Positions 1 to 12,500 of a stretch of DNA of 64,000 nucleotides are shown piece by piece. The DNA comes from Hanleya hanleyi. Lineage: Eukaryota > Mollusca > Polyplacophora > Lepidopleurida > Hanleyidae. The position numbers and the translations under genes are program-made. The notes beneath the pieces were generated by a model, which was given only the letters and a program-made list of their open reading frames with translations, ran no database searches and had not been told where the DNA came from. The stretch spans positions 1 to 64,000 of the forward strand of contig JAVTVY010018877.1 in the NCBI GenBank assembly GCA_036873755.1. The letters run 5' to 3'. Position 1 is the stretch's first letter. Every line of letters begins with the position of its first letter.

Positions 1-187
1 ACAAGATATTCCTCCATTCGTTGTATATGGCGATCCCACTATCATCAAATATAATACATATGGTGCTTTGGTAATCTTCCATGCTGAAAAAACGCATAGG
101 GAGAGTTTACAAAATCCATCCATTTTGAGGCTGATTACATCTTTAATATCTTTGGATTCATTGATCATAACACTCCACAATCTTCAG
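1..187. other. Open stretch at left edge: possible coding fragment on either strand
   Basis: On the plus strand, frame 2 is open from base 2 to 187 (62 codons, starting Q-D-I-P-P-F-V-V-Y-G-D-P-T) and then meets CAG|GTGACT, a donor-like site. On the minus strand a TTTTTTCAG acceptor leads into 83 bases (83-1) that are open in two frames, one of which has the phase expected from exon 16. Neither translation is recognised. They cannot both be right, and AT-rich chance is possible. Confidence 0.22.
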
Positions 188-494
188 GTGACTTAGCTTA
201 TATATTCTTACATGTGATTTTCCCATGAAAGTGTACATAGATTTTTAATAGAGAAAAAAACACACATCTATTATTATACAAATTAGACAGATGACAATTT
301 GTTTTTTTAATACCATCCGATAAGGATATATATATCCATGATCGCCTAGGGCGCATGTCTCTAAGTTCGATATATTCTCGATTTATCGGGCAAAAACTAC
401 CTTTTGTACCTCCATTTCGGAGAGGTAGTTCTCTGTAACCTGATTAATAAAATCTATGAACTGTTGTAACGCGACAGTTTCACAGACAACTTAC

Positions 495-593
495 GATCAC
501 AAAAATCTACATAGCCATCATTTTTCTTGCAGAATGCCCGCTTGTCATCGTTCCTCCAGACTAAGGGGTCGGGCATTACCTTACTACTCTTTA
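495..593 (-). CDS. Coding exon 16: Cys module after ILEI domain 2
   Basis: 99 bp, TATTTTCAG acceptor, GTAAGT donor in phase 1. It encodes P-D-P-L-V-W-R ... K-R-A-F-C ... D-G-Y-V-D-F-C-D (C466, C476). The order ILEI domain then F-C-x(5)-G-Y-x(3)-C resembles the linker between the stem domain and the GT13 catalytic domain of POMGNT1. That likeness is from memory and covers few residues. The gene continues past the left edge. Confidence 0.78.
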
Positions 594-3500
594 CTGAAAA
601 TATAAAATGGGAAAAATATCTGTACATTGTAAGCTGCGTGCAAATTAACATCATCTCTAGCCTTGATTCATCTGACAAATCCATACCATGCCAGAATTAA
701 GTAATAATGTTTTCATAGGCGTGCTTAATGGTTATTTAGTGTGGGAAAAGTTGATATGTTAGGGCAAGGGTGAAGCCCGCTCCCTAAATTTTATAAACTT
801 TCCCACACTAACCGTGCGTAAAATAAACATTGAGCATGCCTATAAAAACATTTCTATTCTATTGCACGACCCAAATTGATTATCAACAAAGATTATAATG
901 AAAAGTTGAAAACATATTTTAAACTTTGACAACCAGTGAGCTGTGTGCTCTTTGACAACAGTGAGCTGTGTGAAAATTACATGGATATATGTCTATTTGT
1001 GTCGCTTTGTTAATCAATTCCCTGATGGAAACAACAGTTAAACTTGAGAATGAAATTTCATCTTGTAATGTATTTGTTTGTTTTATTTAATTGTTGTATG
1101 AAAGCAGAGGTCCCTTTCCTCATCTGACTTGTGAAATAGAATCTCCCATTGAGCACCTGCTCTTGACAGGTGTTGATTTCACATAACCGTGCTAAAACGT
1201 GTAATAATTGCACGCTTATCATGATTTTGTTGACACAACAGGCCTTGAAAATTGGTTCATTGACGTAACCAAATTTTGGCTTACGTAACCTATTGTTCGG
1301 TTACGATATTAATTTTTACGTAACCAATTGGTTTCGCAAAACAGTCTGTGCAAGCTGACAAGACACACGCCTGCCACGAGGTAGTCTCGATACAGACAGG
1401 TCCGAGTTTGCGACTTAGTTTCGCTTTTAAAACATGCTGAAAGACACACGTCATTCGGATTTGCGTAACCGACACGCAAACGATCGTTTCGTTCGCGCCA
1501 AATTTTGAGGCCTGCACAAGCATTATAGAATATAACTTTTGGCACAGCTATAAGAACAGTCCTAATTTTTAGGAGCGCTGAATCACATTTATGACCTCAT
1601 GACCCCTCCGAATATACCCATATATGAGCAAGTTGGAAGCCAGGCAATGTGTCATATATTTCATCCCCTCTGAACTTGTAAATAGCCATGATTGTTTTGA
1701 CTGGAGCGACGTGAACATGTCATTTCCTCGATCACATCAAAGAGGCCATTCTACAATATATTCTCATTGTCTGTGAACATGGCAAAGCACGCTCCAACTC
1801 GTCATTGTCTGTTAATTTAAATTGCCTGTTCGAGTAATAACTGTTCTGCCCTAAGCAGAACTGATACTGCGTATATGTACATATCTGCATTATGAAGGAT
1901 GACAAATTAATTGTTCAGGCTATGAGCTTTCACTGTAGACTAATCTAACTGTCTGGGCAGCTTTATCCAGTTTTACATCAGAAGAGGCAACAAACAAAGT
2001 CTTAAATTGTACCAAAATGAGATTGGAAGGATTGGGAGAAATTTAATAGGAAAATTGTTATGTCTTTTCAGATATTGACTGGAAAGAAAGCTATACTTTC
2101 TGAAATAATAGCAGAGATTTCATTAATTGTTTTAGTATAATAAGCAACCAAAAAAAAAATGTAGGCAGCTACATGTACCTTGCCCAGGAATTTTACAGGA
2201 CAAATGGTATTTTTTAGTAAACAGGTGAAGTAGGAGGCTACTGGGCATGTTCATTGTCAGAGTACCAGTAACCAGGGCATTATATCTCCCGAAATTGGGC
2301 ACACCCTCTATGCGACATGGCATAAAAAATCTGGGTGGGGTCTGAACGCAAATTATAGAAAATATTCAAAATCCTCAAATTTGGCAGCTATTGACTTGAA
2401 TATTACATTTAATTGCTGAGAAATCTTCCTGAACAGGTATAAACATTGATTTCCAATGCTAAACACACAAAAAAAAAAATTGAGTTTTTTTTTTATTCTA
2501 TCTACATGTATTTTAGATGCATCTCTGATTTGGGCATGAAGCTAAATATCATGTCTTGCATGCAATTTAAATCCCTGTATTACTGCGTTATAATGAAACC
2601 AATAGTATTATTTAATATTCTGTAGACAAATGCCAATTTGGGTATACATAAGACAACTAAGAGATTTCACAACAAAAAACACATGTCGTATCTTTGAGAA
2701 ATAAATATTCCTTTGTACTTATATTGTCAAATTCATCATTTACTTACATTTGGTAGGAATACAGAAGGACTGAGTCAATGGTTTAGGCCATTGCCCATCA
2801 GGACCTGCAAAACTGATCTGAAAGACAGAGAATGAAAATGTCAGTACTAAAGATACATTTTCAATCAATCTGATTTTAAAACTGGATCTACAAAAAACAC
2901 TCCCCATCTTTACTTGTTGCTCGTGACATGTACATCTGGGATCAACACTCCCGTTTCCCTGTTCTAAGTACTGACCAATTTTCAACTACCGTGACCTTGA
3001 CCTTTGAACCCTAACAATGAATAGGTTCCTCTTGGAGTCACGGGTAAGGTATACTCAAAGTTTGATGCCAACACAGGACTTGAAACTGGATATATCACAG
3101 AAATCACAGAAAGCAAAATTAACGGACAGATGGATAGATGGACATACTAACAGAAGGATGGAGGACAGATGGATAGATGGACATACTAACAGAAGGATGG
3201 AGGACAGATGGATAGATGGACATACTAACAGAAGGATGGAGGACAGATGGATAGATGGACATACTAACAGAAGGATGGAGGACAGATGGATAGATGGACA
3301 TACTAACAGAAGGATGGAGGACAGATGGATAGATGGACATACTAACAGAAGGATGGAGGACAGATGGATAGATGGACATACTAACAGAAGGATAGATGGA
3401 TATACTAACGGAAGGATGGAGGACAGATGGATAGATGGACATACTAACAGAAGGATGGAGGATAGATGGACATACTAACAGAAGGATGGAGGACAGATGG

Positions 3501-6500
3501 ATAGATGGACATACTAACAGAAGGATGGAGGACAGATGGATAGATGGACATACTAACAGAAGGATGGAGGACAGATGGATAGATGGACATACTAACAGAA
3601 GGATGGAGGACAGATGGATAGATGGACATACTAACAGAAGGATGGAGGACAGAGGATAGATGGACATACTAACAGAAGGATGGAGGGCAGATGGATAGAT
3701 GGACATACTAACAGAAGGATGGAGGACAGATGGATAGATGGACATACTAACAGAAGGATGGAGGACAGATGGATAGATGGACATACTAACAGAAGGATGG
3801 AGGATAGATGGGCATACTAACAGAAGGATGGAGGACAGATGGATAGATGGACATACTAACAGAAGGATGGAGGACAGATGGATAGATGGACATACTAACA
3901 GAAGGATGGAGGACAGATGGATAGATGGACATACTAACAGAAGGATGGAGGGCAGATGGATAGATGGACATACTAACAGAAGGATGGAGGACAGATGGAT
4001 AGATGGACATACTAACAGAAGGATGGCGGACAGATGGATAGATGGACATACTAACAGAAGGATGGAGGACAGATGGATAGATGGACATACTAACAGAAGG
4101 ATGGAGGACAGATGGATAGATGGACATACTAACAGAAGGATGGAAGAAAATCGCTATCGCATTATAAATACGCCCCTCATCTTAAGTTTAGTGTATAAAA
4201 ATGAGCCACTGAGAAACAATTAACTTTGCATGGCCTAACTGCAGCCACTGTATGACTGAGGTACTGAGAAGTTAACATGGTTAGAGCTAAGTACAGTGAC
4301 GTCGCCAGTTCCGATCCAGTGTCAGTTCCGACCTCAGTCCTTGCGTTTGGAGGTGAGCGATCGCTCTCGCGCACCATCGCTCACCTAAATCATATCCAAG
4401 GTACACTGTTTTTCGCGCACCTAGATTCAGCAGATTAAATATAGAAATAAGTAGGCTGTATCTGCTAACGGCCTTATTATTAAATGAACGGACAGTTGGT
4501 GTTAATTTTGCGAACTCTTCCACACTGAAAATCACTGTGAGAATAAACTGAAATGCCTTTAATAAATTTTAATCAGCAAACGATCGCCGTCAATTCCAGC
4601 GCGGCCATAATTTCTTCGCTTGTTTGACAATCGGTAGTCTCTTGCACAGGCTATTCCTAGCATGGGATCGTGCAATATTTGCCACGTGCGCGGAGAGCTG
4701 ACAACAATGGCGGTAACTGCAGCAAATCTTCCTTGAACAAGCTTAAGTTGAAGCAGTTGACGAAGTTTTCTAAGAAAGGTAGAAGATTTACACATCATTA
4801 TCAACACACAGAGCCTGTAGTCAGTAGGATGTCAATACTCTTGGGCAATATTGAACTGGGACTCGTCTGATCATTCGCCAACCATTCTTCTCGTTCACTT
4901 TTACTATCGGCCGATTATTTTCGAGAACCTCCACGGACACTGCTCTTCGCGCATGATTGGTTCCGACGAGTATTATATGCAGAGTGAGCTTGCTCAATCT
5001 TCTGGTACGTACTACCCACTGGTGACTGTTGAAATCTTCATCACTTTTGATATTGACTTGTTTAAATTGAAATAGAATAATTTATTTTTATTAATTTTTT
5101 GTTTGAAAATAAATTGAAAAATAAAATAATTTAATCAAAAATATAAAATGGTAGGTTAAACAATTAAAACAAAATCACTCTCCTCACGAAATTTGGGAGA
5201 GCGATTTTCAGCTCTCGTATTAGCTCTCCTCGGTTAATTTAGGTACACTTTTTTTAGCTCACCATCTTTTTACAAAAGACAAGGACTGCGACCTACTTCC
5301 CAAAATATTGCTTCTTGTCAAAACATTTGGTGTATTTAAGCAAGTTGATCAACCTCTCAATCATGGTTAAATTATATTATGCATTCACTGGTTTTGTTAG
5401 GAGATAGCTTTGCAAACCCACTCCATACACACGACTACATCGGTCTAAGTACAAACACCATGACTCGCCGTTGGTAAAAAACCGTGTCGTCTGCCAGCGC
5501 TTCCGATCAAAGTTTTGATGTTTTGTTTCTCACATATAATTATCATATGGCACTATGTATCTGTCATAAATTTATTTACTGGGGTGTCTCTCTAAAGGCT
5601 ACCTGCTCCATTGTTGACATCAACTGACAGACCCAGTTCCGAACCACCATCATCCATGGATGGCCAAGCTGGGTCGTACCATGGCCTGAAAATGTCTTGC
5701 GAACGCAGCTCTCACTACGTAAAATCGTAACCCGAGTGCTGATTAACATTTCTTCTATTTAATCTGCTATTCAGAGGTAAAATAAGTAAAAGTACCGTTG
5801 ATTTGTCATCATTTTCGAGTGAGTATACGCATATTAGCCAGTGAAGTTATTTCAGTGTCCAATATATCTTGCCAATATGATCAGCTCGACTATATCACTA
5901 TCACCCCCAACCCGCATTCTATAACGTCAGATGTTCACTTATGAGATGAAGACATTCAAAACGAAATATCCATCTAGGACCCTATTTTGGCGGAAAAGTT
6001 ATGTTGACGATTACATTTGTTTATATCTGGGTCAAAGGTCAATGTCAAAACGAGGCTGGATCGGAACTGGCGACAGTGGGTCGGAACTGACACCTCTCAT
6101 TAAGAAATGTAATTTTATTTTCCCTGCAGTTCAGTTTATCCCCAGCTAATTTAGTTTGTTAATAAAGGCTATGGACAATTGTATGGCGATCAAGATAATG
6201 AATATGCCAATCAAACCATTTCCTTTTGAAATAGATGCAAATTTCACTTTGGTGGGTCAGAACTGGCGCCTCGTCTGTACTAATCAGTATCAATAGATTT
6301 TTTTTATTCCACTCCGTCTCATGAAATTTATCAGTACTAAACAACTAAGGCACTACTGTGAGTAGTTTCTGCAAGAAAGTTTGCAGAAATTGCAGCAAAT
6401 TTACGTAACCAACAAGCATTTCTGATTGATGTGGAAAATGATGCACTCAGGATTGACTGTGAACAATGCATGTACAACATGAATTGCAGTGGATCCCTCA

Positions 6501-9500
6501 GCCTGTTTTTTTTTTAGTCAAGTAGGATCAGGGCTGCATCTAGAGCCAATTTAGTTTCGGAAAACATATGGGCGCCCAAAACTCAAATGAAACAAAAAAC
6601 GAAAGTGTTGTTGTTGTTCAATTTGAAAGGATTTCTGAAGGAAATACTCCTAGAAAAGCTTCTGGGAGCCTCAATATCGATCTGATTGCATAGCTGTGTA
6701 TTGAATTTCATGTTAATAAACCTCTGTTTTGTGATTGATCACAGGCTCTTTGCGCCGAAATTCACTTAAAAAAATTGGACCCTCAATAATGAATTAAGAA
6801 AAGGAACTGGGAGTTTGGGATCGGAAACTGCAAAAAATCCTTGGATACCGTATATAACAGACTTCGGTTTCACGTGAGTGGTGTGCTGGGATTACAGCAT
6901 GCAAGAAAGTGTAGCTCTATCAGTGGCAATTTATGCATTGCACAAGTGTGATAACAAGTAAACACACTGATTGACACAGGCCCACCCTTATCATTATTTG
7001 GGGGGGGGGGGGGCATAAGCTCCAGGTATGCAAACTGGTTCAAAATTACCCAGAGTCAGGCTAAAAATGGGTTCTCCTAATCACTCATTTTAAATAATTT
7101 CCAAGGTACAGTAACATGTTTGGTGACAAAAATTGAAGCATTATGTTGTACCAGTTGAATGTGTGAACACAAATATGGTTCATGCAAAAGTTTTAGGATA
7201 AATCATATGATGTAGAATAGAATGATTTAATAGCAAAATTAAAAAAAAATGTTGTCCTTCATTGAATGAGAATCTTGAATGGACCAGGCTTTCTTGTATC
7301 AGGGAACCTTTAAAATTCACACTAAAACATGCAACCAAGGGTTTCCGATGGGCATAGATAACAGTGCAAAAGCTAAGCCATCAATAAATAATAATAAAAA
7401 AATTAATTAAAAATTATGAAATCATCACAGCCATCTGAAAATCTAATCATTTCATCAGTCAACATTCAGGAAGCCCTCACCAAAGTTTTGTCAGGCCCGA
7501 CTTGATAGATCTGCAGATATTCAGCGGACAATAGCATGTTGATGGGCATAGATAACAGTGCAAAAGCTGAGCCATCAATAAATAATAAAAATTTTTTTAA
7601 AAATCATGAAATCATCATAGCCATCTGTAAATCTAATCATTTCATCAGTCAACATTCAGGAAGCTCTCACCAAAGTTTGGTCAGGCCCGACTTCATAGAT
7701 CTGCAGATATTCAGCGGACAAGAACATGTTGACGGATGGATGGACGGACGGACGTACGTACATGGCAACGACAAGACCCCACAGCCCTATGGGCTGAGGG
7801 GTAACAAACTACAAGAATCACTACATTGTATTTAACGAAAGCTGTCAGAATATTATTACTTATTCAGGTTTTTCCCCCCAGTGCATGGAAAGTTCCAACC
7901 CTCCCTGGAACTCGTACAACGTGACGCGTCAGTCGAAGGGTGTACGAGTTTCAGGGAGGGTCGTAACTTTCCATACACCCTGAGGAAAACCTGAATAACA
8001 AATTTATTATCACTCAAGACTTTTATCTTATAGCAAAAATATTGCAAAAGGTCTATCATTTAGAATCAAAGGTACAACGGACAAATTCATCCATCCCTTT
8101 CGATATCTGCTTCGTTTAGAAAACGGACTTTTATTTTTGAAAACTGACATCCTTTGGTAATTTATATGTCAGAAACTTCAGTGCAAATTATGCACTATGA
8201 CTTCATTTCATTAAATTTTAATGAGTGAGCATAAGTTATTCCATAAATATTGAGATATGGTCAGTTGAAATTTCGAAGCATGAGAGTCGTTTCCAATCGC
8301 GAGTCATTTTTATATAACCTGAGTAGCAAGACATTACTCTGGGTGTATGAGTTTATATGACCCGACCTTTTAAACAGTTACAATTCTGATATTGGATACA
8401 AATTTCATTGTGGGATAAAAAAATGTTATATGGTGGGATATCCTCAGGTAGAGCAGAAACTCCCTGACGATAGGTTGCTAGTCTGTTGTTATTCCAGAGA
8501 ATGGAAGAAGAATTTATCCTGACCTGTTCTATCATAGAGAATCCCCCCAGATTCTTCTGACCCACGAGGTACCAGACATCTCGGAACCTCAGACTCTCAA
8601 TCATACTGCTACCGAACTCCTGGAAATGCTCCTTTGATGTCACTGATAATCTACGGATTGACCAAGAGAATAATATAGAGAGGAAAACTGGATAACACAG
8701 TTCCTATAAGAGGGACAAAACATTAATTCTCTGAGTTCCAAGAAACCCTTCTCATTAATGATGACTATGTAATTGTCCTATGTAAGTACATAGAATGAAA
8801 CTGAATGAGTGACAAATTGCTACTAACTCCTCAGCCCTCTTCATCACCAGAAGCATCTATAGCATTAATTTGGAAAGCCTGGCTATAATTCTTCAAGATA
8901 TATTATAATAAACAGTGAATGACCTTGCAGAAATAGGTCAAGGTCAGTCAACTTGGGTATGGGCTTCAAGTTCATCAGCAGTTATATGAGTAATATGAAT
9001 TTGGATACCCGGACTATATGCATCTAAAAAAGACTGCAATTATTAAATTAGGTCAAGGTCAGTCATTTTCAATGGGCCTCTGGCCCATAATCAGGTGCAA
9101 CTGTTGTATGAATTTTGAAAACCTGGCTCTAGTCATTCAAGAGATATGGTGTCCACATTGAATATGGACAGACAGACAGATAGACGGACGGATGGATGGA
9201 CAGGCAGAAAGATGACGCTGATGACAATACCTCTTTGGCAAAATTTGGTCGAGAGGTAAGACAGGAATTTTTCCAGATAGATTCCAAGACTGACAGACAA
9301 AAATCTGAAATTTCAGGTACTTTCAAAGCCTGGAAATTGGCAATATAATATTCAAAGATTCAAAGATTTTCAAGAAGCTGTGAGAACTCTGTGCTCTGCA
9401 AGTCATCCATTAACAGTCAGTCTAGCCTCTTGTCATGATTGAGTTATCTGCCCCTAAAATTCTGCTCTTCTTTAATCTAGAACATTTGAACTTTTAACTT

Positions 9501-12500
9501 ACTTTTTAGAGGCATCATCAGCAGTAACTGCAATCAGTATCTGGTCACCTTCCACCTCTTCCAAGAATATCTCCAATGGACTGCTATCTGAAATGGGCGA
9601 AACGGATTATCCTCTCATATAAAAGTCAAATACATATGTACGTGGTAATCTCTCTAATAATTCGCACATATTAAAACCCACTATATACATTGTAGAAGGC
9701 AATTTCAGAAAATATTATGTGAACATTCAGCTCTGGTTGTGCAGAACTGTTCACAATTGTGCTACTGCACAATGAATTGGCAAAAGAAAATGTTCAGTAG
9801 ACCAATTATTTACTTAATTGAGTAAATAGCTGGTCTAAAAGTCTTTAAATTAGAGAGATTACCACAGTGATGAAAGTAGAAATGATGAATAACTGCAGGA
9901 CTTGTAGACTGCGTGATATTTTTTTTTGGCATAATGATACCCTTATTTAACACAATGGTTATATAAAGGGTCCTGCATGATGACTAGACAAATGTGTGGT
10001 GTGAATAGGGTGAGCCAGGTTGAGACCTGAGATGCATGTCCCGAATGAATCGGTCACTCGCACAACCTTCAAGTTAATCCTTTAATCCGGATAGCAGCAG
10101 CAGACCTGTGCATGGAGACTGGTTCATTCACCCCTCCTATCTGTTTAACATGGAGCAAGTTTTTTAACTATTGATACCTGGTGTAAATACAATAACTATG
10201 GATCAAATTATCCTACTATTCCACGCAATTACCATTATGCTTACATTTATGGTAACTATGGCAACTTCAGATTGAAAACAGTCCAGCTACATGTATCATT
10301 GATTAAAAATATTGCCTAGGTTAAAGAGATAGGGAAAGAGGCTGAATGAATGAACCTGGTGAACCACTGGGTGAATGCATGTGCCGGTGCTATCTCAGAT
10401 AGAGAGGGCAGTGAGCCATGACCAGCAATCAGCTTCACCTGTGAATTTCTGTGTAGTTGATGTTCATTTCTTAATGTGCTTCAACATGTGTAATGTGAAG
10501 CAATATCTCTAAACAGCGATATATATAGGATATATTTTCAACTTGTAAAATATTAGGATATGCATAATAGTCCATTCTTCAAATAGTAGCATCATTTGGT
10601 GCAAATTTACAAAATGTATAGACTGTACCAGCTGTCACTGATTAAAATCATGCCTCCATGTTGCAGCATGAGAAACAACAATAGACTACCTAGAAATTTA
10701 CAGGTCAGTTGTGCCTCTATCATGTCTATACGAGACCAATATCGACAGCCCCAATTTGGTATGCCTAGTACGCAGAATCTATCGACAGATGTCCTGTTCA
10801 TTAAGTCACATTAAGTAGTCCCTCAGACAGGAGATGCGGACAACACTCATTTGGTAAAAATCAAAATGTGGATAAAATGTAGTTACTTCAAATGTTTTCT
10901 TGAATTTGGGCACACATTTACACAAACAATCAAGCAGACAATTCAACAGCTAATCAGATATAAAAGTAAAAGACCAGAGTCCTAAATATAAGGCTGAGAG
11001 ACCGAGAAAAACAGAGACAGAAGATTGAAATCTAAAAAGAACACACAAAATGTTTCCAAAACGTATGAACCCTTTCACCGATCATTCCCTGTTGAAAAAT
11101 GCACACCTAGCCAAAACAAAGCCAAACCCAGGAGTGAATCGGTGAAAGGGTTAATCATTTTTTTTGACAGAATACAGCCAGGTTTCAAAATAAAAAATGA
11201 TACCACTATTCTCCAACCACTGCCAAATAATTGTTAGACATGTTAGAAAGAAAAAGCTCTGATGTGAGTTATCTAGACTAATAATCACCTCTACCCCAGA
11301 AGGATGCTTTGCTGCAGCTGAATACATAGAAAAGCGAACTACTTACTAAATATATAATCATGATAATAAAGCTGTCAGATCATCTGAATAAATGTTTTTG
11401 TTTTAGCATCATGATAGAGTTCAGGAGCAGATTCAGAGACAAAATTTGACTTTTTCAAATCCATAATATCATACATGATTTCTGTAAAGTTTTCACTGTT
11501 ATTCAAATGTTTCCTTTAACGAGCAAAATGTCATGAGTTTTCAAGCTTGAAATTGCTGTTGAAATATTTGCGACATTTCTCAGTACAACATGTGTACCAT
11601 GCTTACAGAAACTTATTCTTACATACACCCCTGTAACTTACACGTTCAAGGCAACAAAGCTTGCTTCACAAATTCATCCGACCACAGGGCAAGAGGTTAA
11701 AGGCTAGATGCGTAGCAAATACTGAACCCAAATTTAATTCGCAACGACAGGTTTCCCCGTTTTTCATGTTTTTGAAACATAAAATTTTCATAACTTCCAT
11801 ATATTTTTGAGGACTTGAAATTCCAAGCAATGCCTTCACCCGAGTGCCTGTCCAAAAATCACATTTTGACACGCTTCCTGTTTTCCCTATCTCTTTCATG
11901 TTAATTTTACAATATTCGCCTATCTGAATTTGAATTTGCCTGTCCAGTGAACATGTGGAAAGATCTCCGGTTAACACAGTGTGATTTCAAGCACTTACAT
12001 GTACTTATTAAAGGTTCTACCAAACATGCCAAATGGTCTCCCTACCAGTACCCCATACTTTTTTTTACGCTAAATTGCAGTATGAGGTTATATTTAACAT
12101 TTAATAGCGGATTACTGTTTTGGGGAATCCAGGCCTGCAAATGGCTCACTGTGAAAATATAGGAGGAAATTTGCCAAAATATAGGAATTTTCTTGATAAA
12201 ATATAGGAAATAAGGAAGTGTAAGACAGGTCACTACTATAGTGTATGTTCCAAAATTGGAAGTTTTTTGGTGTTTAATAAAATTATTTGCACTGAATGCG
12301 GTCATAGTTGTGGTGGTTGAGGAGACCCATTCTGCTGCTTGGTTCAAGAAAGAGAAATTTAAATGTTTTCATATTTGCCGAGCGAAGCGAGGCCAAACAA
12401 TTTTTGCTGAAATGTATTTTCCCATGCCAAATTGACTCATTTCAGAGCATTGGTGAAGGTTTTCATGAGAAAAAGTAAAAATATAGGAAATATAGGAGAT

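Noticed and set aside
3119..3784. 221-codon minus-strand ORF (and similar plus-strand ORFs at 3017-3478 and 3777-4223) with 13-residue repeats
   Set aside because: They lie within the 39-bp minisatellite, whose length keeps several frames open; no splice or start context.
8641..8646. CAG at 8644 as acceptor for exon 14
   Set aside because: It gives the wrong phase from exon 13 and a stop soon after; the CCGTAG at 8651 keeps the frame.
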